From: Anaerolineae bacterium
GTDB taxonomy: Bacteria > Chloroflexota > Anaerolineae > Aggregatilineales > Phototrophicaceae
Assembly (NCBI GenBank): GCA_020848855.1
Contig: JADLHH010000368.1
Coordinates: 1-5,416 of the forward strand
Length of the DNA stretch: 5,416 nucleotides
Direction: 5' to 3'
This document shows positions 1 through 5,416 of this stretch, piece by piece. The translations under genes were made by a program, and so were the position numbers. Below the pieces are notes generated by a model that saw only the letters and a list, made by a program, of their open reading frames with translations, was not told the DNA's origin and did not search any database. Each line of letters starts with the position of its first letter. Position 1 is the stretch's first letter.

Positions 1-16
1 GCGCACGGCCGTGCGC
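1..16. repeat. Perfect 16-bp palindrome at the left edge
   Basis: The first 16 bases, GCGCACGGCCGTGCGC, equal their own reverse complement. As RNA this could fold into a six-pair GC stem with a GGCC loop. No T-run follows on the + strand, so it is not a textbook intrinsic terminator. It may be the end of a longer structure cut by the window edge, for example a hairpin closing a gene to the left. The palindrome is certain; a role is not. Confidence 0.6.
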
Positions 17-85
17 TCCTACGGATCCCCCTCGCCTGCGCACCGCCGCAAAAATCCCGTCTGAGCATCGCTGCGACTTCCTCTG

Positions 86-91
86 TATAAC
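86..91 (+). promoter_or_regulatory. Possible -10 box for the ABC-2 type permease gene
   Basis: TATAAC matches the bacterial -10 consensus TATAAT at five of six positions. It stands out in a GC-rich leader and lies 59 bases before the TTG start. There is no good -35 hexamer at 16-18 bp spacing: the best is TGAGCA at 62-67, matching three of six. If used, the transcript would start near base 98 and carry the hairpin at 114-134 in its leader. This is a weak prediction. Confidence 0.3.
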
Positions 92-113
92 ATCCGTGAG
101 CAATTCTGGTCAG

Positions 114-134
114 CCGGAAGCACGGCGCTTCCGG
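114..134 (+). promoter_or_regulatory. Leader hairpin upstream of the TTG start
   Basis: CCGGAAGC (114-121) and GCTTCCGG (127-134) are perfect reverse complements around the 5-base loop ACGGC. A G-T pair (113/135) could extend the stem. It ends 16 bases before the TTG codon and just before the GGGTGAT ribosome-binding candidate. No T-run follows, so a role in mRNA stability or translation control fits better than termination. The fold is clear; the role is inferred. Confidence 0.5.
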
Positions 135-150
135 TACTACGGGTGATGCA

Positions 151-921
151 TTGATCCAGCTTATAACCTGGCGATTGTGGCGCGCGCTGCGCTACCCTGA
201 CGAATTCCAACCCCTGTACCAGCGCGTGCAGGCGCAGCCCGTTGAGTATCCGGGACGGCGGCGGCTCGCCCTGCTGGTTCGCGTCATCGTATTCCTGATG
301 CCGTTCGTGGTGGTCGCCGCGCCGGTCGTGCTGCTGCTGGCGTCGAACGCGCTGGGGGCGGTTGTCGCCTTCAACGTGATGAGCGCCATCCAGCGCGAGC
401 GCGACCAGCATACCTACGATCTGCTGGGCATGACACCCATCGGACTGGGCAGGGTGAACTGGCTGATCGCCGCCGCCTGCACCTACCGTCTCGACGCGGT
501 GGATCGGGTCACGTCGATGCGCTCGCTGACGATCATCTCGGCAAGCCTGATCGTCTTCTACTTTCTGTTCACGGGCGGGTTTCTGGCGGCGCTGGCGGTC
601 GTCGTCCTGTTCGCCGCGCTCCACCTCGACGCCATCCAGTCGCTGGTCGTCGGCTGCCTGAGCGGGATGCTGGCGCAGGTCATTCACCAGCACGGCGCGC
701 CTTACGCGGCGCTGGCGATCTTCATCTTCACGCAGATCATTCTGATCTACCTGCCGGTGACTGCGGTCGTGATTCGGTTGTACAACACACTCTGGCATTC
801 GCTGGAAAATGACTGGCTGGGCGTCAGCCTGATCGCCGTGATCGCGCTCGCGCTGCTGTTCGGGCTGCGCGAAGTGATCATCCGGCTGATGTGGCGGACG
901 CTGGAGCGACAGTTGCTCTGA
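151..921 (+). CDS. Multi-spanning membrane protein, ABC-2 type transporter permease-like
   Basis: This 256-residue protein is probably the membrane subunit of an ABC exporter, with unknown substrate. A short cytoplasmic N-terminus (1-40) precedes hydrophobic stretches at about 42-79, 127-158, 160-178, 185-208 and 222-246, giving five to seven membrane passes. Between the first and second lies a charged segment, QRERDQHTYDLLGMTPIG (81-98). It resembles the 'ERE..T.dLL..TP' cytoplasmic segment seen in many ABC-2 permeases and is the main basis for the call. The start is TTG: an in-frame TGA at 97-99 blocks extension and no ATG or GTG lies between. GGGTGAT at 141-147 can pair with the distal part of the anti-Shine-Dalgarno. 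No ATPase gene is adjacent in the window. It converges with the hydrolase gene, 21 bases away. That it is a membrane protein is secure; the family is moderate. Confidence 0.7.
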   Translation: MIQLITWRLWRALRYPDEFQPLYQRVQAQPVEYPGRRRLALLVRVIVFLMPFVVVAAPVVLLLASNALGAVVAFNVMSAIQRERDQHTYDLLGMTPIGLGRVNWLIAAACTYRLDAVDRVTSMRSLTIISASLIVFYFLFTGGFLAALAVVVLFAALHLDAIQSLVVGCLSGMLAQVIHQHGAPYAALAIFIFTQIILIYLPVTAVVIRLYNTLWHSLENDWLGVSLIAVIALALLFGLREVIIRLMWRTLERQLL

Positions 922-933
922 CCAGCGTCCGCC
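893..933. terminator. 12-bp inverted repeat between convergent genes, candidate bidirectional terminator
   Basis: GGCGGACGCTGG (893-904) and CCAGCGTCCGCC (922-933) are perfect reverse complements around a 17-base loop. The loop could pair further through AGC (905-907) with GCT (915-917). The left arm lies in the last codons of the permease gene and its TGA stop (919-921) is in the loop. The right arm ends nine bases short of the hydrolase stop codon, so both convergent transcripts would carry the hairpin at their 3' ends. No T-run follows in either direction, so it may act as a transcription roadblock or mRNA 3'-end stabiliser rather than a classical intrinsic terminator. Confidence 0.6.
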
Positions 934-942
934 CATTGTGAC

Positions 943-2502
943 TTACTGAGCAATCGTTACGTGTTCGGTGATCCAGTCGATGATCGTTGGCAGGAAGTCC
1001 GGCGTGAATTCTCCCGGCAGCGAGCCGTACTCGGAAACGCCGCCCGTACCCGCCTCCTGGAACAGATGATTGGCGTTCGGGAAGACGACGATCTCGTAGT
1101 CCGCGTTGCCCGCTTCCGCCAGCGCGGCTTCCAGCGCCGGGGCGTTCTGTTCGGCGTCCACCTGCACGTCCTTGCCGCCAAACAGCGCCAGCACCGGCAC
1201 GGCGGTCTGCGCCCAGTCCGTCGCCGGGTCGTAGTTGACGAACGACTTGAACGAGGCGACGCCGTACTGCTGCGCAACCTGAGTCGCTACCGCGTGCGCA
1301 TACTGGTCAATATCGCCCACCGCTGCTTGCTGTTCTTCGGGGAGCGCCTGCACCTGTTGAAGCGTGAACTCGTAGGTCAGGGTTTCCATCGCCGCCGGAT
1401 CGTCCAGCACGTTTAGCAGTTGCTCTACATACGCAACCTGCGAATCGATCTGCTCCTGAGTCGCGCCTTCGGCTTCCAGCAGGCGGCGGTTCTGCACCAG
1501 CAGCACATCGCGCCCGTTGACGCTGGGTCCCGCCATCGAGATGATGAAGTCGAGGTCGGGGTCGCCCGCGCCGAGCATGGCAGCGACCAGACCGCCTTCG
1601 CTGTGCCCCAGCAGCCCGATCTGATCGGGGTTGATGTCGGCGCGGGTGAGCAGGTAGTCGATTGCCGCCGCCGCGTCCGCAGCGAAGTCCGAAACGGTCG
1701 CGCTGCCGAAATCGCCTGTCGACTTGCCAACACCGCGATCATCATAGCGCAGCACGGCGACCCCGGCGCGGGTGAGCGCGTCGGCGATCAGGCGGAACGG
1801 CTTCATGGCAATTCCACCGCCAAGCGACTCATCCCGATCCTGTGGACCGCTGCCGGAGACCAGCACGACGACCGCGTGCGGTCCATCGGTCGGCGGCAGT
1901 GTCAGCGTCCCTGCCAGCGTCACGTCGCCGTTGGCAAAAGTCACGTCCTCGACGGTGTAGGACACCGGCTCCTGTGTCACGCTGAGCGGCGCGAAGGCGT
2001 CCAGCGTCGGCAGAAAGACGGCGGCGTGCAGGTCGTCGTATCCGTCCGGCGGCGCTTGCATCAGAACCAGGTAGGTCGTACCGTCGGCTTCCGCCAGCGC
2101 CAGATCAACCTTCACGCCGACCGCCCCCGCCGTCACGTCCACCTGATACAGCGTCCATTCCAACGCCCCGCCTGGGTACGTGCCGACCGGCTCCGGTGCT
2201 TCGGTGAGCATAAGCTGCGGCTGGATCGCGGTCAGCAGGGCGCTGGCGTTCAGCGGCGCGGACTGCTGGACGATCACCGCCGTATCGATGGCGCTGCTCT
2301 GCCGCGCAAATGCCCCATTACCGGCGCTCGTCCAGCCGTCGGGCACGACCGTCTCGAAGCCGAACCCGGCTTCGGTGTGCGGAACAAGCACGATCACCTC
2401 CGGCGTCGCTTCGGCAGTTGCGTCCTGCGCCCACACGGGCGATACCGCGCCGATCAGCGCCAGCACCAGCGCGAGCGCCATCCATTTACCAGACAATCTC
2501 AT
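943..2502 (-). CDS. Secreted alpha/beta hydrolase (esterase/peptidase-like, serine nucleophile)
   Basis: This 519-residue enzyme likely hydrolyses esters or peptides outside the cytoplasmic membrane; its substrate is unknown. Residues 1-26 form a Sec signal peptide: basic MRLSGK, a hydrophobic core, and likely cleavage after VWA. There is no lipobox cysteine. A Thr/Ala/Glu/Pro-rich stretch follows. Residues about 45-175 form an extra N-terminal domain that I do not recognise firmly. The hydrolase fold covers about 185-515. SGSGPQDRDE (216-225) is the oxyanion-hole region, LRYDDRGVGKSTG (251-263) is typical of the family, and GHSEGG places the nucleophile at Ser301. Asp445 (FGGKD) and His479 (NANH) complete the triad. 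The ATG is preceded by GGAGG (2507-2511) at four bases, and translation starts immediately before the signal peptide. It is divergent from the methyltransferase and convergent with the permease-like gene. The fold and triad are strong; the specificity is open. Confidence 0.92.
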   Translation of the reverse strand: MRLSGKWMALALVLALIGAVSPVWAQDATAEATPEVIVLVPHTEAGFGFETVVPDGWTSAGNGAFARQSSAIDTAVIVQQSAPLNASALLTAIQPQLMLTEAPEPVGTYPGGALEWTLYQVDVTAGAVGVKVDLALAEADGTTYLVLMQAPPDGYDDLHAAVFLPTLDAFAPLSVTQEPVSYTVEDVTFANGDVTLAGTLTLPPTDGPHAVVVLVSGSGPQDRDESLGGGIAMKPFRLIADALTRAGVAVLRYDDRGVGKSTGDFGSATVSDFAADAAAAIDYLLTRADINPDQIGLLGHSEGGLVAAMLGAGDPDLDFIISMAGPSVNGRDVLLVQNRRLLEAEGATQEQIDSQVAYVEQLLNVLDDPAAMETLTYEFTLQQVQALPEEQQAAVGDIDQYAHAVATQVAQQYGVASFKSFVNYDPATDWAQTAVPVLALFGGKDVQVDAEQNAPALEAALAEAGNADYEIVVFPNANHLFQEAGTGGVSEYGSLPGEFTPDFLPTIIDWITEHVTIAQ

Positions 2503-2798
2503 GATTCCTCCATTTCCAGTGCGTAACGTCCGGCAGAGTCACCGTCGTCACCCTCACTGTAACTCATACTCCCTATTACGCGGAATTACAGGATAAGTCT
2601 CCCTGATTCGCCCCGTAACAGCTCCCTCGCCAGTATGCCCGTGAACGCGCCGTTCGGGTTGTGTCATCCGTCACCTCCGAAAGCGACGACTGCGAGTATC
2701 TGCCGATTAGCGCACGTCTGCAACGAAACTGTAACAGCACATTTGTTCGATTCACGATACAATCACTGGCGGACTTATTCACCGCGAAAGGGTGCGTC
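2503..2798. promoter_or_regulatory. Divergent intergenic region with recurring CTGTWAC-like motifs
   Basis: These 296 bases separate two divergent genes and should hold both promoters. CTGTAAC occurs at 2557-2563, TTACAG at 2586-2591, and GTAACAG at 2615-2621 and 2731-2737. The last sits inside CTGTAACAG (2729-2737), an imperfect palindrome. The first two form a 6-bp inverted repeat 23 bases apart. GTCACC also recurs at 2538-2543, 2547-2552 and 2670-2675. A small 5-bp hairpin lies at 2643-2655. I see no convincing promoter for the minus-strand gene and no believable small gene. Operator function is inferred from recurrence only. Confidence 0.4.
2758..2763 (+). promoter_or_regulatory. Possible -10 box for the methyltransferase gene
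   Basis: TACAAT matches TATAAT at five of six positions. It lies 35 bases before the chosen ATG, which would give a leader of roughly 28 bases. No good -35 box is present at 16-18 bp spacing. The CTGTAACAG palindrome (2729-2737) overlaps the place where one would start, so a regulator binding there could substitute for or block a -35 contact. Confidence 0.35.
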
Positions 2799-3422
2799 AT
2801 GTGGCAGAAATTCATTGACGGGCAGTACCGTCAGCCTTCGGGGCTGGTGGGGCGTTGGATCGGCGGCAGAATGGCGCAGCAGCATCACCCCGAAAACCTG
2901 TGGACGGTCAACCTGCTCGACGTGCAGCCCACCGACCACATCATCGAAGTGGGTTTCGGTCCCGGCATCGCCATTCGCGAAGTCTCCCGGCGCGCCCGTT
3001 ATACCGCCGGCGTGGACTTTTCGCGCGCCATGCTGAGCGCAGCCAGCAAGCGCAACGCCGACGCGATCCGCGACGGCAGAGTCGATCTGCGGCTGGGCGA
3101 CGCCACCCGCCTGCCGTTCGACGATGCCACCTTCGATAAAGCCTTCAGCATCCACAGCATTTATTTCTGGCGTTATCCGCTGCTCGTCCTCGGCGAAATT
3201 CGTCGCGTCCTCAAGCCGGGCGGCGGGCTGGTGATCACGGTGCTGCCGAAAGACCTCTGGAACTCGGACGATCCCGACAACGCTGGGACGCCTGAATGCA
3301 CGCCGTATTCCGGCGCGGAACTCAAGGCGATGCTGACGCAGGTCGGCTTTTCCGATCTGACCATCGCGTCCGACCCGCGCCGCGATTTCCCGTCGAATTT
3401 CTCGGTTATTGCCTGCAAGTAG
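2799..3422 (+). CDS. Class I SAM-dependent methyltransferase
   Basis: This 207-residue cytoplasmic enzyme transfers a methyl group from S-adenosylmethionine to an unknown acceptor. It is one Rossmann-type domain. Motif I is IIEVGFGPGIAI (48-59), which binds SAM. GVDFSRAML (71-79) gives the acidic ribose contact at Asp73. LRLGDATRLPFDDATFDKAFS (98-117) is the motif II region, and LKPGGGLVITV (138-148) is motif III. The order and size fit the Methyltransf_11/UbiE-like group. The first 45 residues form a helical cap (PSGLVGRWIGG) often seen in small stand-alone members. I chose the ATG at 2799 because AAAGGG (2787-2792) precedes it by six bases. A GTG at 2661 is in frame but would add 46 residues without family character across the promoter region. 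The gene stands alone on its strand. The enzyme class is secure; the substrate is not predictable. Confidence 0.9.
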   Translation: MWQKFIDGQYRQPSGLVGRWIGGRMAQQHHPENLWTVNLLDVQPTDHIIEVGFGPGIAIREVSRRARYTAGVDFSRAMLSAASKRNADAIRDGRVDLRLGDATRLPFDDATFDKAFSIHSIYFWRYPLLVLGEIRRVLKPGGGLVITVLPKDLWNSDDPDNAGTPECTPYSGAELKAMLTQVGFSDLTIASDPRRDFPSNFSVIACK

Positions 3423-3423
3423 C

Positions 3424-3445
3424 CACATGACTTTGTGACCATGTG
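3424..3445. terminator. Hairpin just after the methyltransferase stop codon
   Basis: CACATG (3424-3429) and CATGTG (3440-3445) form a perfect 6-bp stem around a 10-base loop, two bases after the TAG stop (3420-3422). No T-run follows on the + strand, so at best it is a weak or atypical terminator. Confidence 0.35.
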
Positions 3446-3476
3446 TAGGGGCGCGCCCATCTACGATGGGACACGT
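3441..3476. repeat. Cluster of nested palindromes in the convergent junction, GTAGGGGCG-type element
   Basis: Several symmetries crowd into 36 bases. GGGCGCGCCC (3449-3458) is a perfect 10-bp palindrome. CCCATC (3456-3461) and GATGGG (3465-3470) form a 6-bp stem with a 3-base loop. ATGTGT (3441-3446) can pair with ACACGT (3471-3476) through five Watson-Crick pairs and one G-T pair, enclosing the rest. GTAGGGGCG openings are, from memory, typical of short dispersed palindromic repeats in Chloroflexota and some other genomes, so this could be a degenerate copy. It lies between convergent genes and might also stop transcription from both sides. Confidence 0.45.
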
Positions 3477-3485
3477 GCTGCGTCC

Positions 3486-4340
3486 TTATATCTTGTCCCA
3501 CGCCGCGACCGCCCCCGCCACGTCGACCGTCTGCGGGGCGAGCGCCAGCGCGTCAAGGCAGAAGCGCGCGCACAATTCGACGCGGCGTTCCGGCAGCGGG
3601 TCGCCCAGAATCGCGTCGATGCGGGCAGGCAGGTCGGGCGCGAAGTCGCGGGCAGCCGTCAGCGTCCATTTGCGGCTCGGCTCCCAGCGCCGGTGAGCGG
3701 CGTACAGCACCCGCACCGCCATGTCCACGTCCGCCAACAGCCGCTCGCTCAGCGCGATGCGCTCGCCGTGCCGCGCCAGCCGGTTCAGCGCCGCCAGATG
3801 TTCGGGCGACGACCAGCGCACCACCGCCGCACCAATGATCGCATTCTGAACTGCGTCCGAGTAGCCGCGCAGCCGAGCCTGCCATGCCGCCAGCCGCGCC
3901 CCGGCGCGCAGCGGGATAGAACTGGCGATGATCTCGGCGATGACCAGCGCCCCACGGTCGGTCACCGCGCCGGAGAGGATGCGCCCCAGATTGTCGTCCA
4001 GCGCGTCGAACGTCTGCCAGCCGATTTCCGCCGGGATGTCGCCGCTGCGATAGCTGATCCACCACGATTCATCGGCGCGCGGCGCGGCTTCGGCGTGGAT
4101 GTCGGTCGCGCCCGCCGCGCGCAGCCAGCCGATGCGCGCTTCCAGCGACGGGATCGTCATCCCCCACAGGTTCATCTCCAGGTCAGACTCGTCGTCGGCG
4201 AAGCCGTGCGCCGTCGATCCGGTCAGCGCCAGCTCGTCGGCGAGTTCCGGCGGGCAGCTTCGCGCGAGTTCGAGCGCGCGCCCGGCGCGGCGGCGGCTGG
4301 CATCGGTGGCATGGTCAGGCAGCGAAATAGAGGGATACAA
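3486..4340 (-). CDS. Nucleotidyltransferase-fold protein (Pol beta superfamily, possible DUF4037-like C-terminus)
   Basis: This 284-residue protein carries a minimal nucleotidyltransferase signature near its N-terminus. LTGSTAHGFADDESDLE (39-55) is the G-S motif, followed by Asp53 and Glu55 as likely metal ligands; the classical pattern has two aspartates. A third acidic residue may be Glu105 in PAEIGW (103-108). The rest is mostly helical. LYAAHRRWEPSRKWTLTA (212-229) resembles the helical domain found after such folds in DUF4037-type proteins. The acceptor (nucleotide, antibiotic, protein or RNA) cannot be told. The start is TTG. AGG (4349-4351) precedes it by eight bases, and the next in-frame Met (56) would delete the motif. 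It begins 12 bases after the Uma2 gene stop, so translation is probably coupled. It is the last gene of the run. The fold is likely; the activity is unproven. Confidence 0.75.
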   Translation of the reverse strand: MYPSISLPDHATDASRRRAGRALELARSCPPELADELALTGSTAHGFADDESDLEMNLWGMTIPSLEARIGWLRAAGATDIHAEAAPRADESWWISYRSGDIPAEIGWQTFDALDDNLGRILSGAVTDRGALVIAEIIASSIPLRAGARLAAWQARLRGYSDAVQNAIIGAAVVRWSSPEHLAALNRLARHGERIALSERLLADVDMAVRVLYAAHRRWEPSRKWTLTAARDFAPDLPARIDAILGDPLPERRVELCARFCLDALALAPQTVDVAGAVAAWDKI

Positions 4341-4352
4341 AAGGACAACCTA

Positions 4353-5009
4353 TCACGCTTCACCCAGCATGTGCGCCACCGACGCCATCGCTGCGGCTGG
4401 ACCGGGTAGGTCATCAAGCCAGAGTGTCGGCACGTGCAGCACAAATCCCGGCAGCGCCACTGGGCGATAATTGCCGTCGGCGTCTTCGTTCTGGCGGAGG
4501 TAGTGACCTTCGTCGCTCAGTCGGTAAAAGCGCGCCTCGCCGCGCAGCGAGTCGAGTATCCAGTATTCGGGCACGCCGCCCTGCTCGTACTCGTGGAATT
4601 TCGCGCCGTGGTCGCGCTCGACGCTTTCTTCAGAGACGACCTCAACGCAGATGTCCGGCGCGCCATCAAGATAGCTGTCTTTCAGTTCGTGTGGGTTCGT
4701 CTTCAACAGGATCATCAAATCCGGCTCGTGGCGGCGGTTGGGAAAGGCGGGCAGGCGCAGCACGAACGGGTGGCTGATCACACGCCCCAGCGGGCGATGT
4801 TCGAAGAATACGCTGAGCAGAAAGTAGAGATACATTATCAAATCATTGTGTTTCAGGCTGCCGCCCATCTTGATCACTACCCCTTCGATCCATTCGCAAT
4901 GCTGCGGCGCGTAGTGTTCCATGTAGTCTTCGAGCGAGACATCGGTGGCGATCACATTGCCGAGGAACTTGCTTGAAACCGTGATCTGTGCGATCTGTGT
5001 GTCAACCAT
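4353..5009 (-). CDS. Uma2-family (DUF820) putative restriction-endonuclease-fold protein
   Basis: This 218-residue protein belongs to the Uma2/DUF820 family, which has a PD-(D/E)XK nuclease fold and is abundant in cyanobacteria and Chloroflexota; its cellular role is mostly unknown. HEPDLMIL (94-101) gives Asp97, and DICVEVVSEES (119-129) gives Glu123, where most relatives have VEVLSPS. DHGAKFHEYEQGGVPEYWILD (133-153) holds Lys137 and the typical GV-EYW-D ending of the core. His54 sits where relatives often have a conserved His. Length and motif order are normal for the family, so it looks intact. I chose the ATG at 5007-5009 because GGAGG (5016-5020) precedes it by six bases. A longer frame to 5072 would overlap the permease gene. 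A patch at 4801-4860 has only about 38% GC (23 of 60 by hand count). DNA cleavage is a family expectation, not shown here. Confidence 0.9.
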   Translation of the reverse strand: MVDTQIAQITVSSKFLGNVIATDVSLEDYMEHYAPQHCEWIEGVVIKMGGSLKHNDLIMYLYFLLSVFFEHRPLGRVISHPFVLRLPAFPNRRHEPDLMILLKTNPHELKDSYLDGAPDICVEVVSEESVERDHGAKFHEYEQGGVPEYWILDSLRGEARFYRLSDEGHYLRQNEDADGNYRPVALPGFVLHVPTLWLDDLPGPAAAMASVAHMLGEA

Positions 5010-5015
5010 CTCGAA

Positions 5016-5020
5016 CCTCC
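5016..5020 (-). promoter_or_regulatory. Strong ribosome-binding site deciding the Uma2 gene start
   Basis: On the minus strand GGAGG lies six bases before the ATG at 5007-5009, inside the 28-base gap after the permease stop codon. It is among the best Shine-Dalgarno sequences in the window. It supports the 218-residue form over a 239-residue form starting inside the permease gene. Confidence 0.75.
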
Positions 5021-5037
5021 CAACCTCTGCCTTTATT

Positions 5038-5416
5038 TTACTCGTAGCGCAGCACGTTGGCGACGCGCTCACTGACCGCGACCCGCGCGCTCAGGAAGGT
5101 TGACGCCCAGGCGATCAGCACCGAGGCGACCACCAGCGCGACGGCAACCGGAGTAGCTTCGCGCGGGATGGGGATAGTCTCCCCGATGCCGAGCGAAGTC
5201 ATCAGCGCCGCGCCGAGCGCGCTCACGCCGATGCCGATCAGCCCGCCGAGCAAGCCGACCAGCGTGTTTTCCAGCAGCATGACCCACAACACGCGCCGCC
5301 CCTTCAGCCCAACCGCTTTCAGCACGCCGATCTGCCGGCGGCGTTCGAGCGTTTGCAGCGAGACGGTGTTCGCCATCGTCACCGCCGCCGCCAGCAGCGA
5401 CAGCAGCCCGACGACC
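5038..5416 (-). CDS. ABC transporter permease, FtsX/MacB-type C-terminal domain (partial, 5' end outside the window)
   Basis: Only the last 125 residues are present; the reading frame stays open to the right edge, so the gene starts outside. What remains is a typical FtsX/MacB permease end. A transmembrane helix (VVGLLSLLAAAVTMANTV, visible residues 1-18) is followed by the cytoplasmic segment LERRRQIGVLKAVG (23-36). This is the family's 'ERRREIGILKALG' motif, which contacts the ATPase. Two more helices lie at about 45-72 and 88-110, and the closing ERVANVLRYE matches the family's usual '..VLRYE' ending. Such permeases work with a MacB/LolD-like ATPase in exporting or extracting lipids, peptides or drugs, or in mechanotransmission. 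The GTG at 5380-5382 is internal, since coding similarity continues past it. The Uma2 gene follows after 28 bases on the same strand. Confidence 0.88.
   Translation of the reverse strand, partial: VVGLLSLLAAAVTMANTVSLQTLERRRQIGVLKAVGLKGRRVLWVMLLENTLVGLLGGLIGIGVSALGAALMTSLGIGETIPIPREATPVAVALVVASVLIAWASTFLSARVAVSERVANVLRYE

Noticed and set aside
19..936. Long open frame on the minus strand (305 codons)
   Set aside because: It lies opposite the permease-like gene. Its translation is rich in Arg, Gln, Asp and His without domains or hydrophobic pattern, as expected of an antisense frame in GC-rich DNA.
1420..2526. Open frame of 368 codons on the plus strand
   Set aside because: It is antisense to the hydrolase, which has an intact signal peptide, triad and ribosome-binding site. 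The plus-strand product is Arg/Gln/His-rich with no motif.
2661..2798. 46-residue N-terminal extension of the methyltransferase from a GTG
   Set aside because: It covers the divergent promoter region, shows no family character, and the ATG at 2799 has a well-placed AAAGGG.
2775..3428. Open frame of 217 codons on the minus strand
   Set aside because: It is opposite the methyltransferase, whose SAM-binding motifs are clear; the shadow has no motif.
3449..3458. GGGCGCGCCC as a mobile-element end or attachment site
   Set aside because: No transposase, target duplication or matching partner repeat is visible nearby; a dispersed repeat or terminator reading fits better.
3435..4409. Open frame of 324 codons on the plus strand
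   Set aside because: It is antisense to the nucleotidyltransferase-fold gene and runs into the Uma2 gene; it is low complexity, Arg-rich and lacks a recognisable domain.
5010..5072. 21-residue N-terminal extension of the Uma2 protein
   Set aside because: It would overlap the permease gene end and pass over the strong GGAGG that serves the ATG at 5007-5009.
5380..5382. GTG as the start of the right-hand permease gene
   Set aside because: The frame continues open to the window edge and encodes more of the same membrane helix (VVGLLSLLAAA), so the gene is cut rather than starting here.

Overview
This is GC-rich bacterial DNA with short intergenic gaps. A Chloroflexota bacterium (Anaerolineae-like) is my best guess. 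The reasons are a secreted hydrolase whose mature N-terminus starts with a Thr/Ala/Glu/Pro-rich stretch (QDATAEATPE), a Uma2-family (DUF820) gene, and a GTAGGGGCG-type palindromic intergenic sequence. This is inference from style, not a database match. No rRNA, tRNA, CRISPR array or insertion sequence is visible.

Layout. 1-150: a leader with a 16-bp perfect palindrome at the window edge, a possible -10 box and an 8-bp hairpin. 151-921 (+): a multi-spanning membrane protein resembling an ABC-2 type permease, with a TTG start. 943-2502 (-): a secreted alpha/beta hydrolase with an intact Ser-Asp-His triad. These two genes converge across a perfect 12-bp inverted repeat. 2503-2798: a 296-bp divergent promoter region with a recurring CTGTWAC-like motif. 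2799-3422 (+): a class I SAM-dependent methyltransferase. 3423-3485: a second convergent junction packed with small palindromes. 3486-5416 (-): a run of three co-directional genes. In transcription order these are the C-terminal end of an FtsX/MacB-type ABC permease (cut by the right edge), a Uma2-family putative endonuclease, and a nucleotidyltransferase-fold protein. The gaps are 28 and 12 bases, so they probably form one operon.

Functional picture. The genes do not form a recognisable pathway. The two permease-like proteins belong to different families, and neither has an ATPase gene inside the window. The Uma2/nucleotidyltransferase pair is the only tight pairing of enzymes, but both are common families in such genomes and I cannot claim a joint function. 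The more unusual content is in the non-coding DNA: hairpins at both convergent junctions, a leader hairpin next to a TTG start, and the motif cluster in the divergent promoter region. I found no convincing new system.
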